Positions 1 to 9,381 of a stretch of DNA of 64,000 nt are shown one piece after another (position 1 is the first letter of the stretch; each line of letters opens with the position of its first letter). The stretch comes from an uncultured Desulfobacter sp. (GTDB lineage Bacteria; Desulfobacterota; Desulfobacteria; Desulfobacterales; Desulfobacteraceae), in contig NZ_OY762229.1 in NCBI RefSeq assembly GCF_963665355.1, positions 1,364,001 to 1,428,000 on the forward strand. Reading direction: 5' to 3'. The notes beneath the pieces were generated by a model. It did no database searches and was not told where the DNA came from. It saw only the letters and a list, made by a program, of their open reading frames with translations. A program made the position numbers and the translations under genes.

Positions 1-285
1 ATCCACCGGGATCCAGTATGAATCCACAATGCCAAGGGTGTCATTGTGGACTACATCTCTTTGGGCTTTGCCTTGCTTGCGCATCACCGGGGCTTTGCAC
101 CCCTTGCACATCCGGCCTGTCCCGTTCAGGGAGAAGCAGTTGATGCCGGGTTCTATCCCAAGGTCCTGGGCCACTTTGTTCACGGCAACGATCTCATGTT
201 TTTGGTTCAGCAGCAGGGCCACTTCCGGATAGTTGCCCCACATCTGCCTAAACGCGTGGATAACGTGTGTGTTCTGTTCTGCCAT
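1..285 (-). CDS. PAS-like sensor protein, N-terminal part (runs off left edge)
   Basis: On the minus strand an ATG at 285, preceded by a GGAG ribosome site, opens a frame that stays open for 95 codons to the window edge. The product begins MAEQNTHVIHAFRQMWGNYP and continues with segments such as PEVALLLNQKHEIVAVNKVA, which resembles the opening of a PAS domain (a sensed region followed by 'xIVAVN'). A CxxC pair (MCKGCK) lies near residue 76 and could bind metal or haem, but this is a guess. It is divergent from the AraC-type gene at 424, so the 138 bp between them probably carries both promoters. The C-terminal half, which would show an output domain, is outside the window. Confidence 0.55.
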   Translation of the reverse strand, partial: MAEQNTHVIHAFRQMWGNYPEVALLLNQKHEIVAVNKVAQDLGIEPGINCFSLNGTGRMCKGCKAPVMRKQGKAQRDVVHNDTLGIVDSYWIPVD

Positions 286-423
286 TTTGATTCTCCATTA
301 TTTAAAAATTGATAAATTATCATTTCGGGTATATCATGCACTATGATGAAAGCATGATAGCAGAATGGTTCTCTACGGTCTTTCATTATTGGCCACAATT
401 ATTATCGAATCGGGTAAATTATT

Positions 424-1221
424 ATGTACTGGAGCATGACGCTGGATCTTAAGGAATCTTTAGGGTGGCATTCCCATGAAGTATATGAGTTGCTGTACTG
501 CCGAAAAGGGCGGGGACATATCATTTTTGACAATCAGGATATTTCATTTCAAGGCGGCCGCTTCATTCTCATCCTGCCGGAAAGCAGGCATCGATTTCTT
601 TTCGGACAGGATGAGTCGGCGGATTTAAAAATTCTGTGCCTTACGGCTGCGGATGCTGCCATTCATCTTTCCTCCTCATTATCAAACTGGCTCCAAAATA
701 TTAAAAAGACCCCGGCGGTTTTTTCCGACCATGAAGAAGACAGTGAATTTTCAGCTCTTTTTGACAAGATCCCGGACGCTCTCGGGGAGACAGAAAAAAA
801 GGACCTTGATATTATCTGGGGCAGAATCGGTCTTATCCTGGCCATTCATTTCAAAAACCAGGGAGCAGGCGACATGGACAGCCAGGGGCGTCATGGAGAC
901 ACGGTGGATCGTATCTGCAACTGGATAGACGACAATTTGGCAGAACAACTCACCCTTGATATGATCGCATCCGAGTTCGGCATGTCCAGAAGCTTGCTTA
1001 CCAGGGAATTTAGAAAATTCACAAGCATCAGTATTGTTGAATACATGAACATGCGAAGGCTGCAGACGGCGGGTGCCCTACTTGCGAAAACAGGAAAAAG
1101 CATTACGGAAGCCGCCTTGGAAAGCGGGTTCTCAAGTATCGGGAACTTCTATCAAAAATTTAAAGCGCTATATGGTGTGACGCCGTCGGAATTTAAAAAA
1201 CAGCTTGATCTTCAAAGATAG
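424..1221 (+). CDS. AraC-family transcriptional regulator
   Basis: This 265-residue protein has the two-part layout of AraC/XylS regulators. An N-terminal cupin-like sensor runs over about residues 10-100 (HSHEVYELLYCRKGRGHI, with GGRFILILPESRHRF as the next strand). A C-terminal double helix-turn-helix covers about residues 160-262 (LTLDMIASEFGMSRSLLTRE, then ITEAALESGFSSIGNFYQKF and the family-typical YGVTPSEFKK). It should bind DNA as a ligand-responsive activator or repressor. The start at 424 has only a weak ribosome site, and Met5 at 436 is an alternative. It diverges from the PAS-like gene on the left, which is the most likely target. Nothing in it identifies the ligand. Confidence 0.85.
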   Translation: MYWSMTLDLKESLGWHSHEVYELLYCRKGRGHIIFDNQDISFQGGRFILILPESRHRFLFGQDESADLKILCLTAADAAIHLSSSLSNWLQNIKKTPAVFSDHEEDSEFSALFDKIPDALGETEKKDLDIIWGRIGLILAIHFKNQGAGDMDSQGRHGDTVDRICNWIDDNLAEQLTLDMIASEFGMSRSLLTREFRKFTSISIVEYMNMRRLQTAGALLAKTGKSITEAALESGFSSIGNFYQKFKALYGVTPSEFKKQLDLQR

Positions 1222-1611
1222 ATGGGTGCTTTCATATTTGGTAGAAATATTTGACCAGCCACCAATGGTATCAAACCAATCTCTATAAAGAGAGTACGAT
1301 TGGAGGCAGTCTGCTCTTTTTGAAAAAAGCGGGCCCTACGAGTTGTAGGGTTCACTGGTGCCGATTTGAGACACCTGATTCATTTTTTAGAATTGGTCGC
1401 TTAATTTAAAATCTTGCCGGTCCGGTTAAATAGCAAAGTCAACGGTCGTTCCGGTCCGGAATGCAAGGAAATTAACCCCAACGTTGCATAAAATAAGCAC
1501 CATTGCATGGGAAGAAGGCTGCTGTTATTATGGGAAACCATTTTTTCAGAATAATTCAGGACCTCACCAAAAGATAACGATTTTTATTCATGGCACTCCT
1601 CCTTCCTTTGA
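1222..1611. other. Intergenic region without a recognisable gene
   Basis: About 390 bp with no supported coding sequence. A short perfect inverted repeat, CCCTAC/GTAGGG with a 5-nt loop, lies at 1334-1350. It is not followed by a T run, so it is not a good intrinsic terminator. The rest shows no repeat or motif I recognise. Confidence 0.5.
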
Positions 1612-1860
1612 CTAAACGATTCCACCGTTTACATAGATAGTTTGACCATTCACCCACCCGGCATCTTCACCGACAAGAAACGCTACGGCATTGGCAATAT
1701 CTTCAGGCTGCCCAAGCCGCTCCAACGGCGGCATTTGAGCCAGGTGTTGGATCTGTTCGTTCGTTTTGTTTTTCAAAAAAAGATCAGTTGCAGTTGGTCC
1801 GGGAGCCACGGCGTTTACGGTGATGTTCCTGCCGCGCAATTCCTTGGCAAAAATATTTGT
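1612..1860 (-). pseudogene. Short-chain dehydrogenase (SDR) C-terminal remnant
   Basis: The minus strand encodes the last ~83 residues of a classical SDR: TNIFAKELRGRNITVNAVAP, then PGPTATDLF, RLGQPEDIANAVAFLVGEDA and the terminal WVNGQTIYVNGGIV. The NAVAPG and 'G..GQ.I.VNGG' motifs are diagnostic of the family. The Rossmann fold (TGxxxGIG) and the catalytic YxxxK are absent. Upstream of about 1860 the sequence becomes a low-complexity stretch with a 12-bp direct repeat, so the gene is 5'-truncated. The break lies next to the ISKra4-type transposase remnant, which may have caused it. Confidence 0.8.
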
Positions 1861-1865
1861 CTGAT

Positions 1866-1900
1866 CAACGACAATTATTTTTTCCCCTCAACGACAATTA
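1866..1900. repeat. 12-bp direct repeat at the SDR truncation point
   Basis: CAACGACAATTA occurs at 1866-1877 and again at 1889-1900, giving a period of 23 bp. It sits exactly where the SDR reading frame loses homology, so it is probably a scar of the rearrangement that removed the 5' part of the gene. Confidence 0.7.
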
Positions 1901-2011
1901 AAATTCCCGTTCTTCATCCTTTATAACTATCTAATTTTGTATCAACTTTCGATTATTTCCTTGCTATTCCTTGTAACGCTGATCATTTGGGGCGCATTCC
2001 CATTTTCCCGG

Positions 2012-3057
2012 TCATGCAGCCGGTACTGGATTGTGCGTGGTTGCCATCTGTTTTAGGCAGTTCCAACGCCCTGCTTTATAAAATGATCGCAGCATAATCA
2101 TTTTTTCTGCATTCTCCCGATACCAAAAAGTGCATGGACCTTTAAGACGTAAATTCACAACTCTACGAATTGAACTTTCAATAGCACCGCTGCCAATCGG
2201 TAAATTCAACGATTTTACAGTTAAGAAATCAAGCCGCCCTTCATTGCGCACAAAACAATCACGTTCTGTCTTTATAGCCTTACTGTTCCTGCCTCGACAA
2301 AGTTTCTGAACGACCTGAACCACGTCAGCAGCTTTTCCTTTCAGCAGGAAACCCCGCTGTTTCGATACCCAGTGTTTGCGCTCCCTGGAAGACCAGGTCT
2401 TCTTTAAGCCTGACACCGTACCTAAATGCTCCACCGCATGGTAAAAATCAAGGAGTTCATATAACCCTTTAACAGGTGGAATAAGCCATCCGGGCCGCTG
2501 AAACTGCCATCAATAAATGGTGAGAAGCTTTTTTCTTGTTTGCCCTGGGCATCCACCACATAAATAATCAAGAGTTTGGGTTCTCGCCACGCCACACGAA
2601 ATCGGGTTCTATCCTTTTGGATTTTTGGGCCTCTTTTCGTCTCTCTTAGCCGTGTGCGTCCACCATCGGTGCTTATAACCACTCGCCGACCATCAAGTGT
2701 ATCTGTCTCATTTAGCGGGATTCGACCCGCTTGTTGCTCGGCACGGGCCCGTTCTGCATACCAATAGGTAAGTTTGCGGATAACCTTTATATCCAACACC
2801 ATACCATGATCACAAAGCACTTGACGGACTTCTTCAAAAGAACTCAATAGCGCTGACCAGGCACTCACCATAGAAGCCAAAGCTGGTGAGCAGCGATCAT
2901 AAATTCCAAGAAGGATTAAACCGGCGTATGCACCTTTATACCTTTTTCGATTTCGACGGTCACAGGATCTCCGATAATATAGTTTCGCAGTTGCTCGCAT
3001 ACGGATACTGCCGGGAGCATCAAAGTCGGCTCCAAACTGAGGCTCAAGCCCTGACCA
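2012..3057 (-). pseudogene. ISKra4-type transposase, frameshifted
   Basis: Two overlapping minus-strand frames together make one transposase. The first (from about 3057 down to 2422) carries LDGRRVVISTDGGRTRLRET and FRVAWREPKLLIIYVVDAQG. The second (2434 to 2012) carries SLNLPIGSGAIESSIRRVVN, then LRLKGPCTFWYRENAEKMIM and LRSFYKAGRWN, which is typical of the ISKra4 family. Near 2450 the frame changes: ELLDFYHAVEHLGTV reads on in the second frame, whereas the first frame ends in a short nonsense tail. Upstream of the first ATG (3000) the frame stays homologous-looking (FRFWSGLEPQFGADFDAPGS), so the true N-terminus lies further up. A programmed frameshift is possible, but I see no strong slippery sequence and treat it as decayed. 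Confidence 0.75.
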
Positions 3058-3231
3058 AAACCTGAAATGTATATGATAAAAACAGATCGTATATGATCAT
3101 GTGGCCAGATATAACCTGTTTCTATGGTGGTTTTCTTCTCCGGCCATGATCCATTGATGCAATTATTCTCTGATGATTTAACAGACTATGACGAAAAATA
3201 AAAATTTATTATGTTTGGTCCGAAACTTGAA
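3057..3231. repeat. ISKra4-flank dispersed repeat, copy 1
   Basis: This ~175-bp stretch, beginning CAAAACCTGAAATGTA and ending near AAACTTGAA, recurs at 23605-23781 with roughly 80% identity by eye. It overlaps the 5' coding end of the transposase. It is followed by a second copy of a 20-bp motif of the form ATGTTTGGYCCGAAAYTTGA (3211-3230 and 3239-3258). It is probably the end region of the insertion element; the second copy at 23.6 kb would then be a solo end. Confidence 0.7.
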
Positions 3232-3282
3232 TAGGTTATGTTTGGCCCGAAATTTGAGGTTAAATGTGGGGGTTATTCTAAA

Positions 3283-3423
3283 ATGGAAGAACATTCTAAA
3301 AAAGTACAACCAGTTGCCGTGCCGGTCTGGCTGATTATGAAACCTGCCATAAGTCCGCATTTCATTCAAAAAATGAAAGCCGAAAGTTCAAATCCAGCAG
3401 CCAGGGAGATGGAGAACACATAG
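3283..3423 (+). pseudogene. Shard of the UDP-glucose pyrophosphorylase gene 5' end
   Basis: A 46-codon frame starting at ATG 3283 is a shrunken copy of the first ~60 codons of the intact gene at 27079. It begins MEEHSKKVQPVAVPVW (intact copy MEQQTIKVQQITEPVW) and later has PHFIQKMKAESSNPA (intact PHFIQKMNVENMHPA), with the intervening residues partly deleted. The sequence upstream of the ATG (GGTTATT.TAAA) also matches, which supports the start chosen for the intact gene. It ends at a stop after MENT and cannot encode an enzyme. Confidence 0.8.
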
Positions 3424-3443
3424 CCCTTCTGTTTGCCTGGGGA

Positions 3444-3737
3444 TTGGATTCGGAATGCGGGATAGGGATATTCTGTCAATACCGTACTTGGGGACATGCG
3501 GGCGGGGCGGCGGCGGGCGAGGGACATATGGATGCAGTCTTTGCCCTGTTAGGCGGACCGGCCGGGACAGCCCTTTTCGCCCAGTTGCATGAGACCCTGA
3601 TCCCCATTTTATACGATCCCACCAACCTGGGGCAAATCACCCTGACGGACTTGTTCGACAATTACGCCCTATCTGTGTCGGTGCTGGCCATCGGTTTTAG
3701 CCTGTGTGTCTGGGGCATTGGAAAGCTCTGGGGATGA
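3444..3737 (+). pseudogene. Shard of a YeeE/YedE transporter gene 3' end
   Basis: From about 3516 the frame matches the last third of the YeeE-type protein at 26282-26908 at roughly 90% identity: MDAVFALLGGPAGTALFAQL, HETLIPILYDPTNLGQITLT and ending WGIGKLWG followed by a stop. It lacks the GYCPGT motif region. The upstream ~70 bp (GC-rich, GGCGGGGCGGCGGCGGGCGAG) is diverged. The natural stop directly after GKLWG is informative, because the full-length gene at 26.3 kb reads on for another 34 codons of different origin. Confidence 0.85.
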
Positions 3738-3809
3738 GGCAAACGGTCTGTTCCTTTCAAATCGGGACCAGTTTCATAAATATTCATCACAAAAAATAAG
3801 GAGACGTAT

Positions 3810-4211
3810 ATGAAAACAAATTTGGGGTTGTGGATAGATCATCGTAAGGCTGTGATTGTGACAGTTTCGGGTAAGGGAGAGGAAACAAACATTATCAAAT
3901 CAAAAGCAGAAAAACAGGCCGGACGGTTTGACGGGGTACGTTCGACTGCCCCGTATGAATCTCAAAAGGTTCAAGCGGATGGCAGACAGGATATAAAATT
4001 CGTCGATGAACTTAACATCTACTACGATGAAGTCATTTCGATTCTTCGTGACGCTGATTCCATTTTGCTTTTTGGCCCTGGAGAGGCAAAAGGTGAGCTG
4101 AAGAAACGTTTAAAAGATGCCCATCTTGATAGCCTCATCCAAGCTGTGGAAACAGTTGATCAGATGACAGATCGTCAGATTGCAGCCAAAGTCCGGGAGT
4201 ATTACAACTAA
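3810..4211 (+). CDS. Conserved small cytoplasmic protein of unknown function
   Basis: A 133-residue soluble protein with a good ribosome site (AAGGAG) before ATG 3810. It opens MKTNLGLWIDHRKAVIVTVS and has conserved-looking blocks ELNIYYDEVISILRDADSIL, LLFGPGEAKGELKKRL and VDQMTDRQIAAKVREYYN. The pattern (an N-terminal 'lWIDHRkAv' strand, then a 'lFGPGEAK.EL' loop) recalls small eRF1/pelota-like or host-attachment-type proteins often annotated as hypothetical; I cannot assign a reaction. There is no signal peptide or membrane segment. It lies 87 bp upstream of glgP, separated by the G10/C10 hairpin. Confidence 0.7.
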   Translation: MKTNLGLWIDHRKAVIVTVSGKGEETNIIKSKAEKQAGRFDGVRSTAPYESQKVQADGRQDIKFVDELNIYYDEVISILRDADSILLFGPGEAKGELKKRLKDAHLDSLIQAVETVDQMTDRQIAAKVREYYN

Positions 4212-4212
4212 A

Positions 4213-4263
4213 GGGGGGGGGGTACCAAACTGATCGGGAGCCGATAGCGAAATCCCCCCCCCC
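4213..4263. repeat. G10...C10 hairpin between two genes
   Basis: A run of ten G (4213-4222) and a run of ten C (4254-4263) can pair perfectly across a ~31-nt loop, and another six C follow. There is no T tract, so it is not a standard terminator, but it should strongly affect transcription or message stability before glgP. Long homopolymers also change length easily during replication. Confidence 0.6.
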
Positions 4264-4297
4264 TCCCCCCGCTACAGCCGGAATCAAAGGAGAGCGT

Positions 4298-6844
4298 ATG
4301 AACAAACAAAAACGTGTCAGCCATCCAATATATAATCTACTCGCCACAGATATAGAGGGTTTTGAGTTCCTGGCTGAGCTGGCCCTGGATATGCAATGGT
4401 CATGGGATCATTCCACCGACGAAGTGTGGCGGCAGCTTGACCCTGAACTGTGGGAAATCACGCATAACCCCTGGGTTGTCCTGGAGACGGTCTCGCGCAG
4501 CCGGATCGAGGATATGTTGACCGATTCAGTTTACCGTAAAAATGTCGATGACCTGGTTAATATCAAACGACAGAATCTGGATGCTCCGGCCTGGTTTCAG
4601 CAGCATCACGCGAAAAGTCCTTTGACCTGTGCCGCCTATTTCAGTCTGGAATTCATGCTGAGTGAGGCCCTGCCTATCTACTCGGGAGGGCTGGGCAATG
4701 TAGCCGGTGATCAGCTCAAAGCCGCAAGCGACCTGGGCGTGCCGGTGGTGGGTGTCGGGTTGTTGTACCAGCAGGGCTATTTCCGCCAGGTGATCGATAA
4801 AGATGGGGCCCAGCAGTCCCTGTTTCCGTATAACGATCCCGGACAACTGCCGATTACGCCCCTGCGCCGGGCAGATGGCGAATGGCTGCGGCTGGAGATT
4901 GCCTTGCCGGGGTATTTGGTATGGCTCAGGGCCTGGCAGGTTCAAGTCGGCAGGATAAAACTGTACCTGCTGGACAGCAACGACGCGGCCAATATCCCGG
5001 CACATCGCGGGATCACCAGCGAACTGTATGGTGGCGGGCCGGAGTTGCGTCTGAAACAGGAACTGCTTCTCGGCATTGGCGGCTGGAGATTGCTAAATGC
5101 CCTTGGCTTTAAGCCGGAAGTCTGCCATTTGAACGAAGGGCACGCGGCCTTTGCTATTCTGGAACGCGCCCGCACGTTTATGCAGGAGACCGGGCAGCCC
5201 TTTGACGTCGCGTTGGCAGCCACCCGGGCCGGGAACCTCTTCACCACCCACACTGCCGTGAGCGCAGGCTTTGACCGTTTCACTCCGGCTCTGATCAAGC
5301 AGTATCTCGGCGGTTATGCTGAACATAGTCTCGAGATACCCCTCCATGACCTTATGGCCCTGGGCCGAAGGGACCCCGATAATATCTTAGAGGATTTCAA
5401 TATGGCTTATCTGGCAATCCGGGGGAGCGGGGCCGTGAACGGCGTGAGCAAATTGCATGGAAAGGTCAGCCGACATCTTTTTGAGCCTCTTTTTCCTCGG
5501 TGGCCTGCAGATGAAGTGCCTGTGGGACACGTGACCAATGGCGTTCATATGCCGACCTGGGATTCGGCCCCGGCCGATGCCCTCTGGACAGAAGCCTGTG
5601 GCAAGGACCGCTGGGTGGGGACGATGAAGACCCTGGAACAGGATATCCGCGAGATCTCCGATGCCGGGCTCTGGCATTTTCGCCTCGCGGCCGGCAGGTC
5701 TCTTGTGGATTATGTCCGCAAGCGTTTATCCCGTCAGCTTACTGCTTACGGCGCGGCGTCCGAGACAGTGCAAAGGGCGGGAAATCTCTTTGATCCTGGA
5801 GTATTGACACTGGGATTCGCACGCAGATTTGCCACGTATAAGCGGCCGAACCTGCTGCTGCACGACCCTGATCGGCTTCTGCTGCTGCTCACCAATCCCG
5901 AACAACCCGTGCAATTAATCATTGCCGGCAAGGCCCATCCGGAAGACCGGACAGGGCAGGCCCTGATCCAGGAATGGATACGATTCATCCGTCAACCCAA
6001 GGCCCGGGCCCATGTCGTCTTCCTTGATGATTACGACATGCTGTTGTCCGAGCAGTTGGTACAAGGCGTGGACGTCTGGATCAACACGCCCAGGCGGCCC
6101 TGGGAGGCATGCGGCACGAGCGGCATGAAGGTGCTCGTCAACGGCGGCATCAATCTGTCGGTATTGGATGGCTGGTGGGCCGAGGCCTATACCCCCGAGG
6201 TGGGGTGGGCGCTGGGGGACGGGCAGGAGCATGGCGACGATCCGGCCTGGGACGCTGTTGAGGCCAATGCGCTCTATGACCTGCTCGAGCGGGAGGTGAT
6301 CCCGGAGTTCTACACCCGGGATGAGAACGGCATCCCTGCTGTATGGGTATCCCGGATGCGGGAAAGCATGGCACGCTTGACGCCGCGCTTCTCCGCCAAC
6401 CGCGCAGTGCGTGAATACACCGAACAGCACTACCTTCCGGCTGCCGCCGCCTTCCGAACTCGCGCCGCCGATAAAGGCACAATCGGCAAACAGATGGTTG
6501 AATGGCGGCACGAGTTGGAAAAAAAATGGGCTGCACTGCGGTTTGGTGAAGTAACGGTTGAAACAAAAGGCAAACAGCACCTGTATGAGGCCCGAGTCTT
6601 TCTCAAGGAGATTGACCCCATGGCGGTGCGGGTCGAATTGTATGCCGAAGGAATAAACGACGGCGTACCGGTACGGCAGGAGATGATGTGTGATTCAATT
6701 TTTGCCGATGCTTCGGGCTGGGTCATTTACAATGCGGCCGTGTCCGATGATCGGCCACCAGATGATTATACCGTGCGACTGATACCATACTGCGATGGCG
6801 TTGCGATCCCCCTGGAAAATAGCCGTATTCTATGGCAGCGATGA
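4298..6844 (+). CDS. glgP: Alpha-glucan phosphorylase (GT35)
   Basis: This 848-residue enzyme releases glucose-1-phosphate from alpha-1,4-glucan using phosphate and pyridoxal phosphate. The N-terminus is the DUF3417-type extension of this subgroup (ALDMQWSWDHSTDEVWRQLD). YFSLEFMLSEALPIYSGGLG and GVGLLYQQGYFRQ begin the catalytic core. The PLP-binding lysine is Lys611 in GTSGMKVLVNGG, followed by NLSVLDGWWAEAY. Length and order fit the bacterial 'alpha-glucan family phosphorylase' group. The C-terminal ~65 residues (VRVELYAEGINDGVPVRQEM onward) also occur as a separate diverged shard at 20.8 kb. It heads a set with phosphoketolase and a histidine phosphatase, which suggests glucan breakdown feeding the phosphoketolase pathway. 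Confidence 0.95.
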   Translation: MNKQKRVSHPIYNLLATDIEGFEFLAELALDMQWSWDHSTDEVWRQLDPELWEITHNPWVVLETVSRSRIEDMLTDSVYRKNVDDLVNIKRQNLDAPAWFQQHHAKSPLTCAAYFSLEFMLSEALPIYSGGLGNVAGDQLKAASDLGVPVVGVGLLYQQGYFRQVIDKDGAQQSLFPYNDPGQLPITPLRRADGEWLRLEIALPGYLVWLRAWQVQVGRIKLYLLDSNDAANIPAHRGITSELYGGGPELRLKQELLLGIGGWRLLNALGFKPEVCHLNEGHAAFAILERARTFMQETGQPFDVALAATRAGNLFTTHTAVSAGFDRFTPALIKQYLGGYAEHSLEIPLHDLMALGRRDPDNILEDFNMAYLAIRGSGAVNGVSKLHGKVSRHLFEPLFPRWPADEVPVGHVTNGVHMPTWDSAPADALWTEACGKDRWVGTMKTLEQDIREISDAGLWHFRLAAGRSLVDYVRKRLSRQLTAYGAASETVQRAGNLFDPGVLTLGFARRFATYKRPNLLLHDPDRLLLLLTNPEQPVQLIIAGKAHPEDRTGQALIQEWIRFIRQPKARAHVVFLDDYDMLLSEQLVQGVDVWINTPRRPWEACGTSGMKVLVNGGINLSVLDGWWAEAYTPEVGWALGDGQEHGDDPAWDAVEANALYDLLEREVIPEFYTRDENGIPAVWVSRMRESMARLTPRFSANRAVREYTEQHYLPAAAAFRTRAADKGTIGKQMVEWRHELEKKWAALRFGEVTVETKGKQHLYEARVFLKEIDPMAVRVELYAEGINDGVPVRQEMMCDSIFADASGWVIYNAAVSDDRPPDDYTVRLIPYCDGVAIPLENSRILWQR

Positions 6845-6868
6845 TGAAAGCTATAAGAAAAAAACGCG

Positions 6869-7009
6869 GTGACGGTGACTGCAGATGTAATTTTCACGGA
6901 GACCGGACAGGTTACGGTTCGTGCCATCCGTACAGACGAAGAACTAATGATAGCCACCTTGGTTTACCGAGTCCTTGGGCCCTTGGCGGCAAAAAGGAGA
7001 AATGAATGA
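6869..7009 (+). other. Short open frame before phosphoketolase, possible coding remnant
   Basis: A GTG-started frame of 46 codons fills the gap between glgP and the phosphoketolase gene and overlaps the latter's ATG by four bases. It reads VTVTADVIFTETGQVTVRAI, then RTDEELMIATLVYRVLG. The beta-strand-like alternation suggests the tail of an Ig-like or sandwich domain. I do not recognise the family, and it may only be debris or leader sequence. Confidence 0.25.
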
Positions 7010-9381
7010 TACCAACTAAAACCCTGTCCCCTGACCAGCTCGTCAAGATAGATGCTTACTGGCGCGCTGCCAACTACCTGTCGGTAGCCCAGATATATCT
7101 TTATGACAATCCGCTTCTGAAGAAGCCCTTGAAACTGTCGGATGTGAAGCCGCTGGTGGTCGGACACTGGGGCACGACGCCAGGCCAGAATTTCATCTAT
7201 GTGCATTTAAACCGGGTCATCAAAAAGTATGACCTGGATATGTTCTACATCTCAGGACCCGGTCATGGCGGTCCGGCATTGGTTGCCAATACATACCTGG
7301 AAGGCAGCTACAGCGAGATTTATCCGGATATCAGCCAGGATAAAGCCGGGCTGAAAAAGCTGTTCAAGCAGTTTTCATTTCCCGGCGGGATTTCCAGCCA
7401 TGTTGCGCCAACGACCCCGGGGTCGATTCACGAAGGGGGTGAGCTGGGATATTCGCTCAGCCATGCCTTTGGTGCGGCATTCGATAATCCGGATCTCATT
7501 GTCGCCTGCATTGTGGGTGATGGTGAAGCAGAAACAGGCCCCCTGGCCACTGCATGGCATTCCACCAAGTTTCTCAACCCGATCACCGACGGAGCCGTGC
7601 TGCCGATTTTGCATCTTAACGGGTACAAGATCAACAACCCGACCGTCCTGGCCCGCATCGAACATGACGAATTGGAGCAGTTTATACGGGGCTGCGGATG
7701 GACGCCTTTTTTTGTGGAAGGCGATGACCCGGAAACCATGCACCATCTCATGGCCGATACAATGGAAACGGTCATCAAGAACATTCAGCAGATTAAAGAC
7801 AACGCAACAAAAAACAACGACACCACACGACCCCGCTGGCCAATGATTATCCTCAAGTCCCCCAAGGGCTGGACAGGGCCGAAAGTGATTGATGGGATAC
7901 AGATAGAAGGCACATCCCGGTCTCACCAGGTACCGATTCTTGTCGATTCCAAGCACCCCGATCATGTCAGGCTGCTTGAAAAGTGGATGAAGAGTTATAA
8001 ACCGGAAGAACTGTTTGATAAACAAGGCCGTCTCATGCCGGAATTGGCCGAATTAGCGCCAACGGGCGATCGGCGGATGGGCGCAAATCCCCATGCCAAC
8101 GGCGGAATTCTGCTGCGTGATCTGAAAATGCCGGATTTTCGTCTCCACGCGGTCACGGTACCTTCCCCCGGGGCTGTTGACGGTCAGGATACGCTCGTGC
8201 TGGGCAAGTTCCTGCGCGACGTGGCCAGGTTAAATCAGGATCACCATAATTTCCGGATATTCGGACCCGATGAAACCCAATCAAATCTTCTCAGTGCCGT
8301 GTTTGAAGTCACCAACCGCCAGTGGGACGGCCGGGTCATGGAAAATGATGAATGCCTTGCACCTGACGGGCAGGTGCTGGACTCGATGCTCAGTGAACAC
8401 CAATGTGAAGGCTGGCTGGAAGGCTATCTGCTGACCGGACGGCACGGGCTGTTCAACAGCTATGAAGCGTTCATCCGCATTGTTGATTCGATGTTCAGCC
8501 AGCACGCCAAGTGGTTGAAAGTGACCAATGAACTGCCGTGGCGTCGAAAAATTGCATCCCTTAATTATCTGCTGGCCTCCCATGTGTGGCAGCAGGACCA
8601 CAACGGATTTACACACCAGGACCCCGGTTTTCTCGACCATGTGATCAACAAGAAGGCCGATATCGTGCGTGTTTACCTGCCGCCTGATGCCAATTGTCTG
8701 TTGTCGGTCTTTGATCATTGCCTACGCGGCCGCAATTACGTCAATGTGGTGGTTGCCGGAAAACATCCGCTTCCCCAATGGTTAACCATGGAAGAGGCAG
8801 TTGTGCATTGCACACAGGGAATCGGCATCTGGCAATGGGCCGGCAACGACAAGGGCAAAGAGCCTGACGTGGTCATGGCCTGTTGCGGGGATACACCAAC
8901 ACTTGAAATACTGGCAGCGGTTTCTATTCTGCGCAAGCATTTGCCTGATTTAAAAATCCGGGTCATCAATGTTGTCGATCTGATGCGGCTGCAACCTGAA
9001 AGCGAGCATCCACACGGGCTTAGCGAAACAGATTATGATTCGCTCTTTACAAAGGATAAGCACATTATTTTTGGCTTTCATGGATATCCCTGGCTGATTC
9101 ATCGGTTAACCTATCGCAGAACGAACCGCAATCTGCACGTCCGCGGGTACAAGGAAGAGGGTACGATTACAACCCCCTTTGACATAAGGGTGCAAAATGA
9201 TCTGGACCGGTTTCACCTGGTACTGGATGTAATTGACCGGCTGCCGAAGCTGGGCAATAAAGGGAATTATCTGAAGCAGATGATGAAGGACAAGCTCGTC
9301 GAACACAAAATATATATTGATAAACACGGCGAGGATCTGCCGGAAATCAGGAACTGGAAATGGAATCAAACCAAAAAATAG
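7006..9381 (+). CDS. xfp: Phosphoketolase (xylulose-5-P/fructose-6-P)
   Basis: At 791 residues this has the usual family length. It cleaves xylulose-5-phosphate or fructose-6-phosphate with phosphate, giving acetyl-phosphate and a shorter sugar phosphate, using thiamine diphosphate. The N-terminal domain has [40 protein letters not shown] and the ThDP/Mg motif [14 protein letters not shown] (residues 171 onward), followed by [17 protein letters not shown]. The middle and C-terminal domains ([37 protein letters not shown]) are complete. The ribosome site is AAGGAG before ATG 7006. With GlgP upstream it offers a route from stored glucan to acetyl-phosphate and hence ATP. Confidence 0.96.
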   Translation: MIPTKTLSPDQLVKIDAYWRAANYLSVAQIYLYDNPLLKKPLKLSDVKPLVVGHWGTTPGQNFIYVHLNRVIKKYDLDMFYISGPGHGGPALVANTYLEGSYSEIYPDISQDKAGLKKLFKQFSFPGGISSHVAPTTPGSIHEGGELGYSLSHAFGAAFDNPDLIVACIVGDGEAETGPLATAWHSTKFLNPITDGAVLPILHLNGYKINNPTVLARIEHDELEQFIRGCGWTPFFVEGDDPETMHHLMADTMETVIKNIQQIKDNATKNNDTTRPRWPMIILKSPKGWTGPKVIDGIQIEGTSRSHQVPILVDSKHPDHVRLLEKWMKSYKPEELFDKQGRLMPELAELAPTGDRRMGANPHANGGILLRDLKMPDFRLHAVTVPSPGAVDGQDTLVLGKFLRDVARLNQDHHNFRIFGPDETQSNLLSAVFEVTNRQWDGRVMENDECLAPDGQVLDSMLSEHQCEGWLEGYLLTGRHGLFNSYEAFIRIVDSMFSQHAKWLKVTNELPWRRKIASLNYLLASHVWQQDHNGFTHQDPGFLDHVINKKADIVRVYLPPDANCLLSVFDHCLRGRNYVNVVVAGKHPLPQWLTMEEAVVHCTQGIGIWQWAGNDKGKEPDVVMACCGDTPTLEILAAVSILRKHLPDLKIRVINVVDLMRLQPESEHPHGLSETDYDSLFTKDKHIIFGFHGYPWLIHRLTYRRTNRNLHVRGYKEEGTITTPFDIRVQNDLDRFHLVLDVIDRLPKLGNKGNYLKQMMKDKLVEHKIYIDKHGEDLPEIRNWKWNQTKK

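Noticed and set aside
2422-2460. Programmed frameshift in the ISKra4-type transposase
   Set aside because: No clear slippery heptamer or stimulating structure was seen and the neighbouring genes are decayed, so loss of function is the simpler reading.
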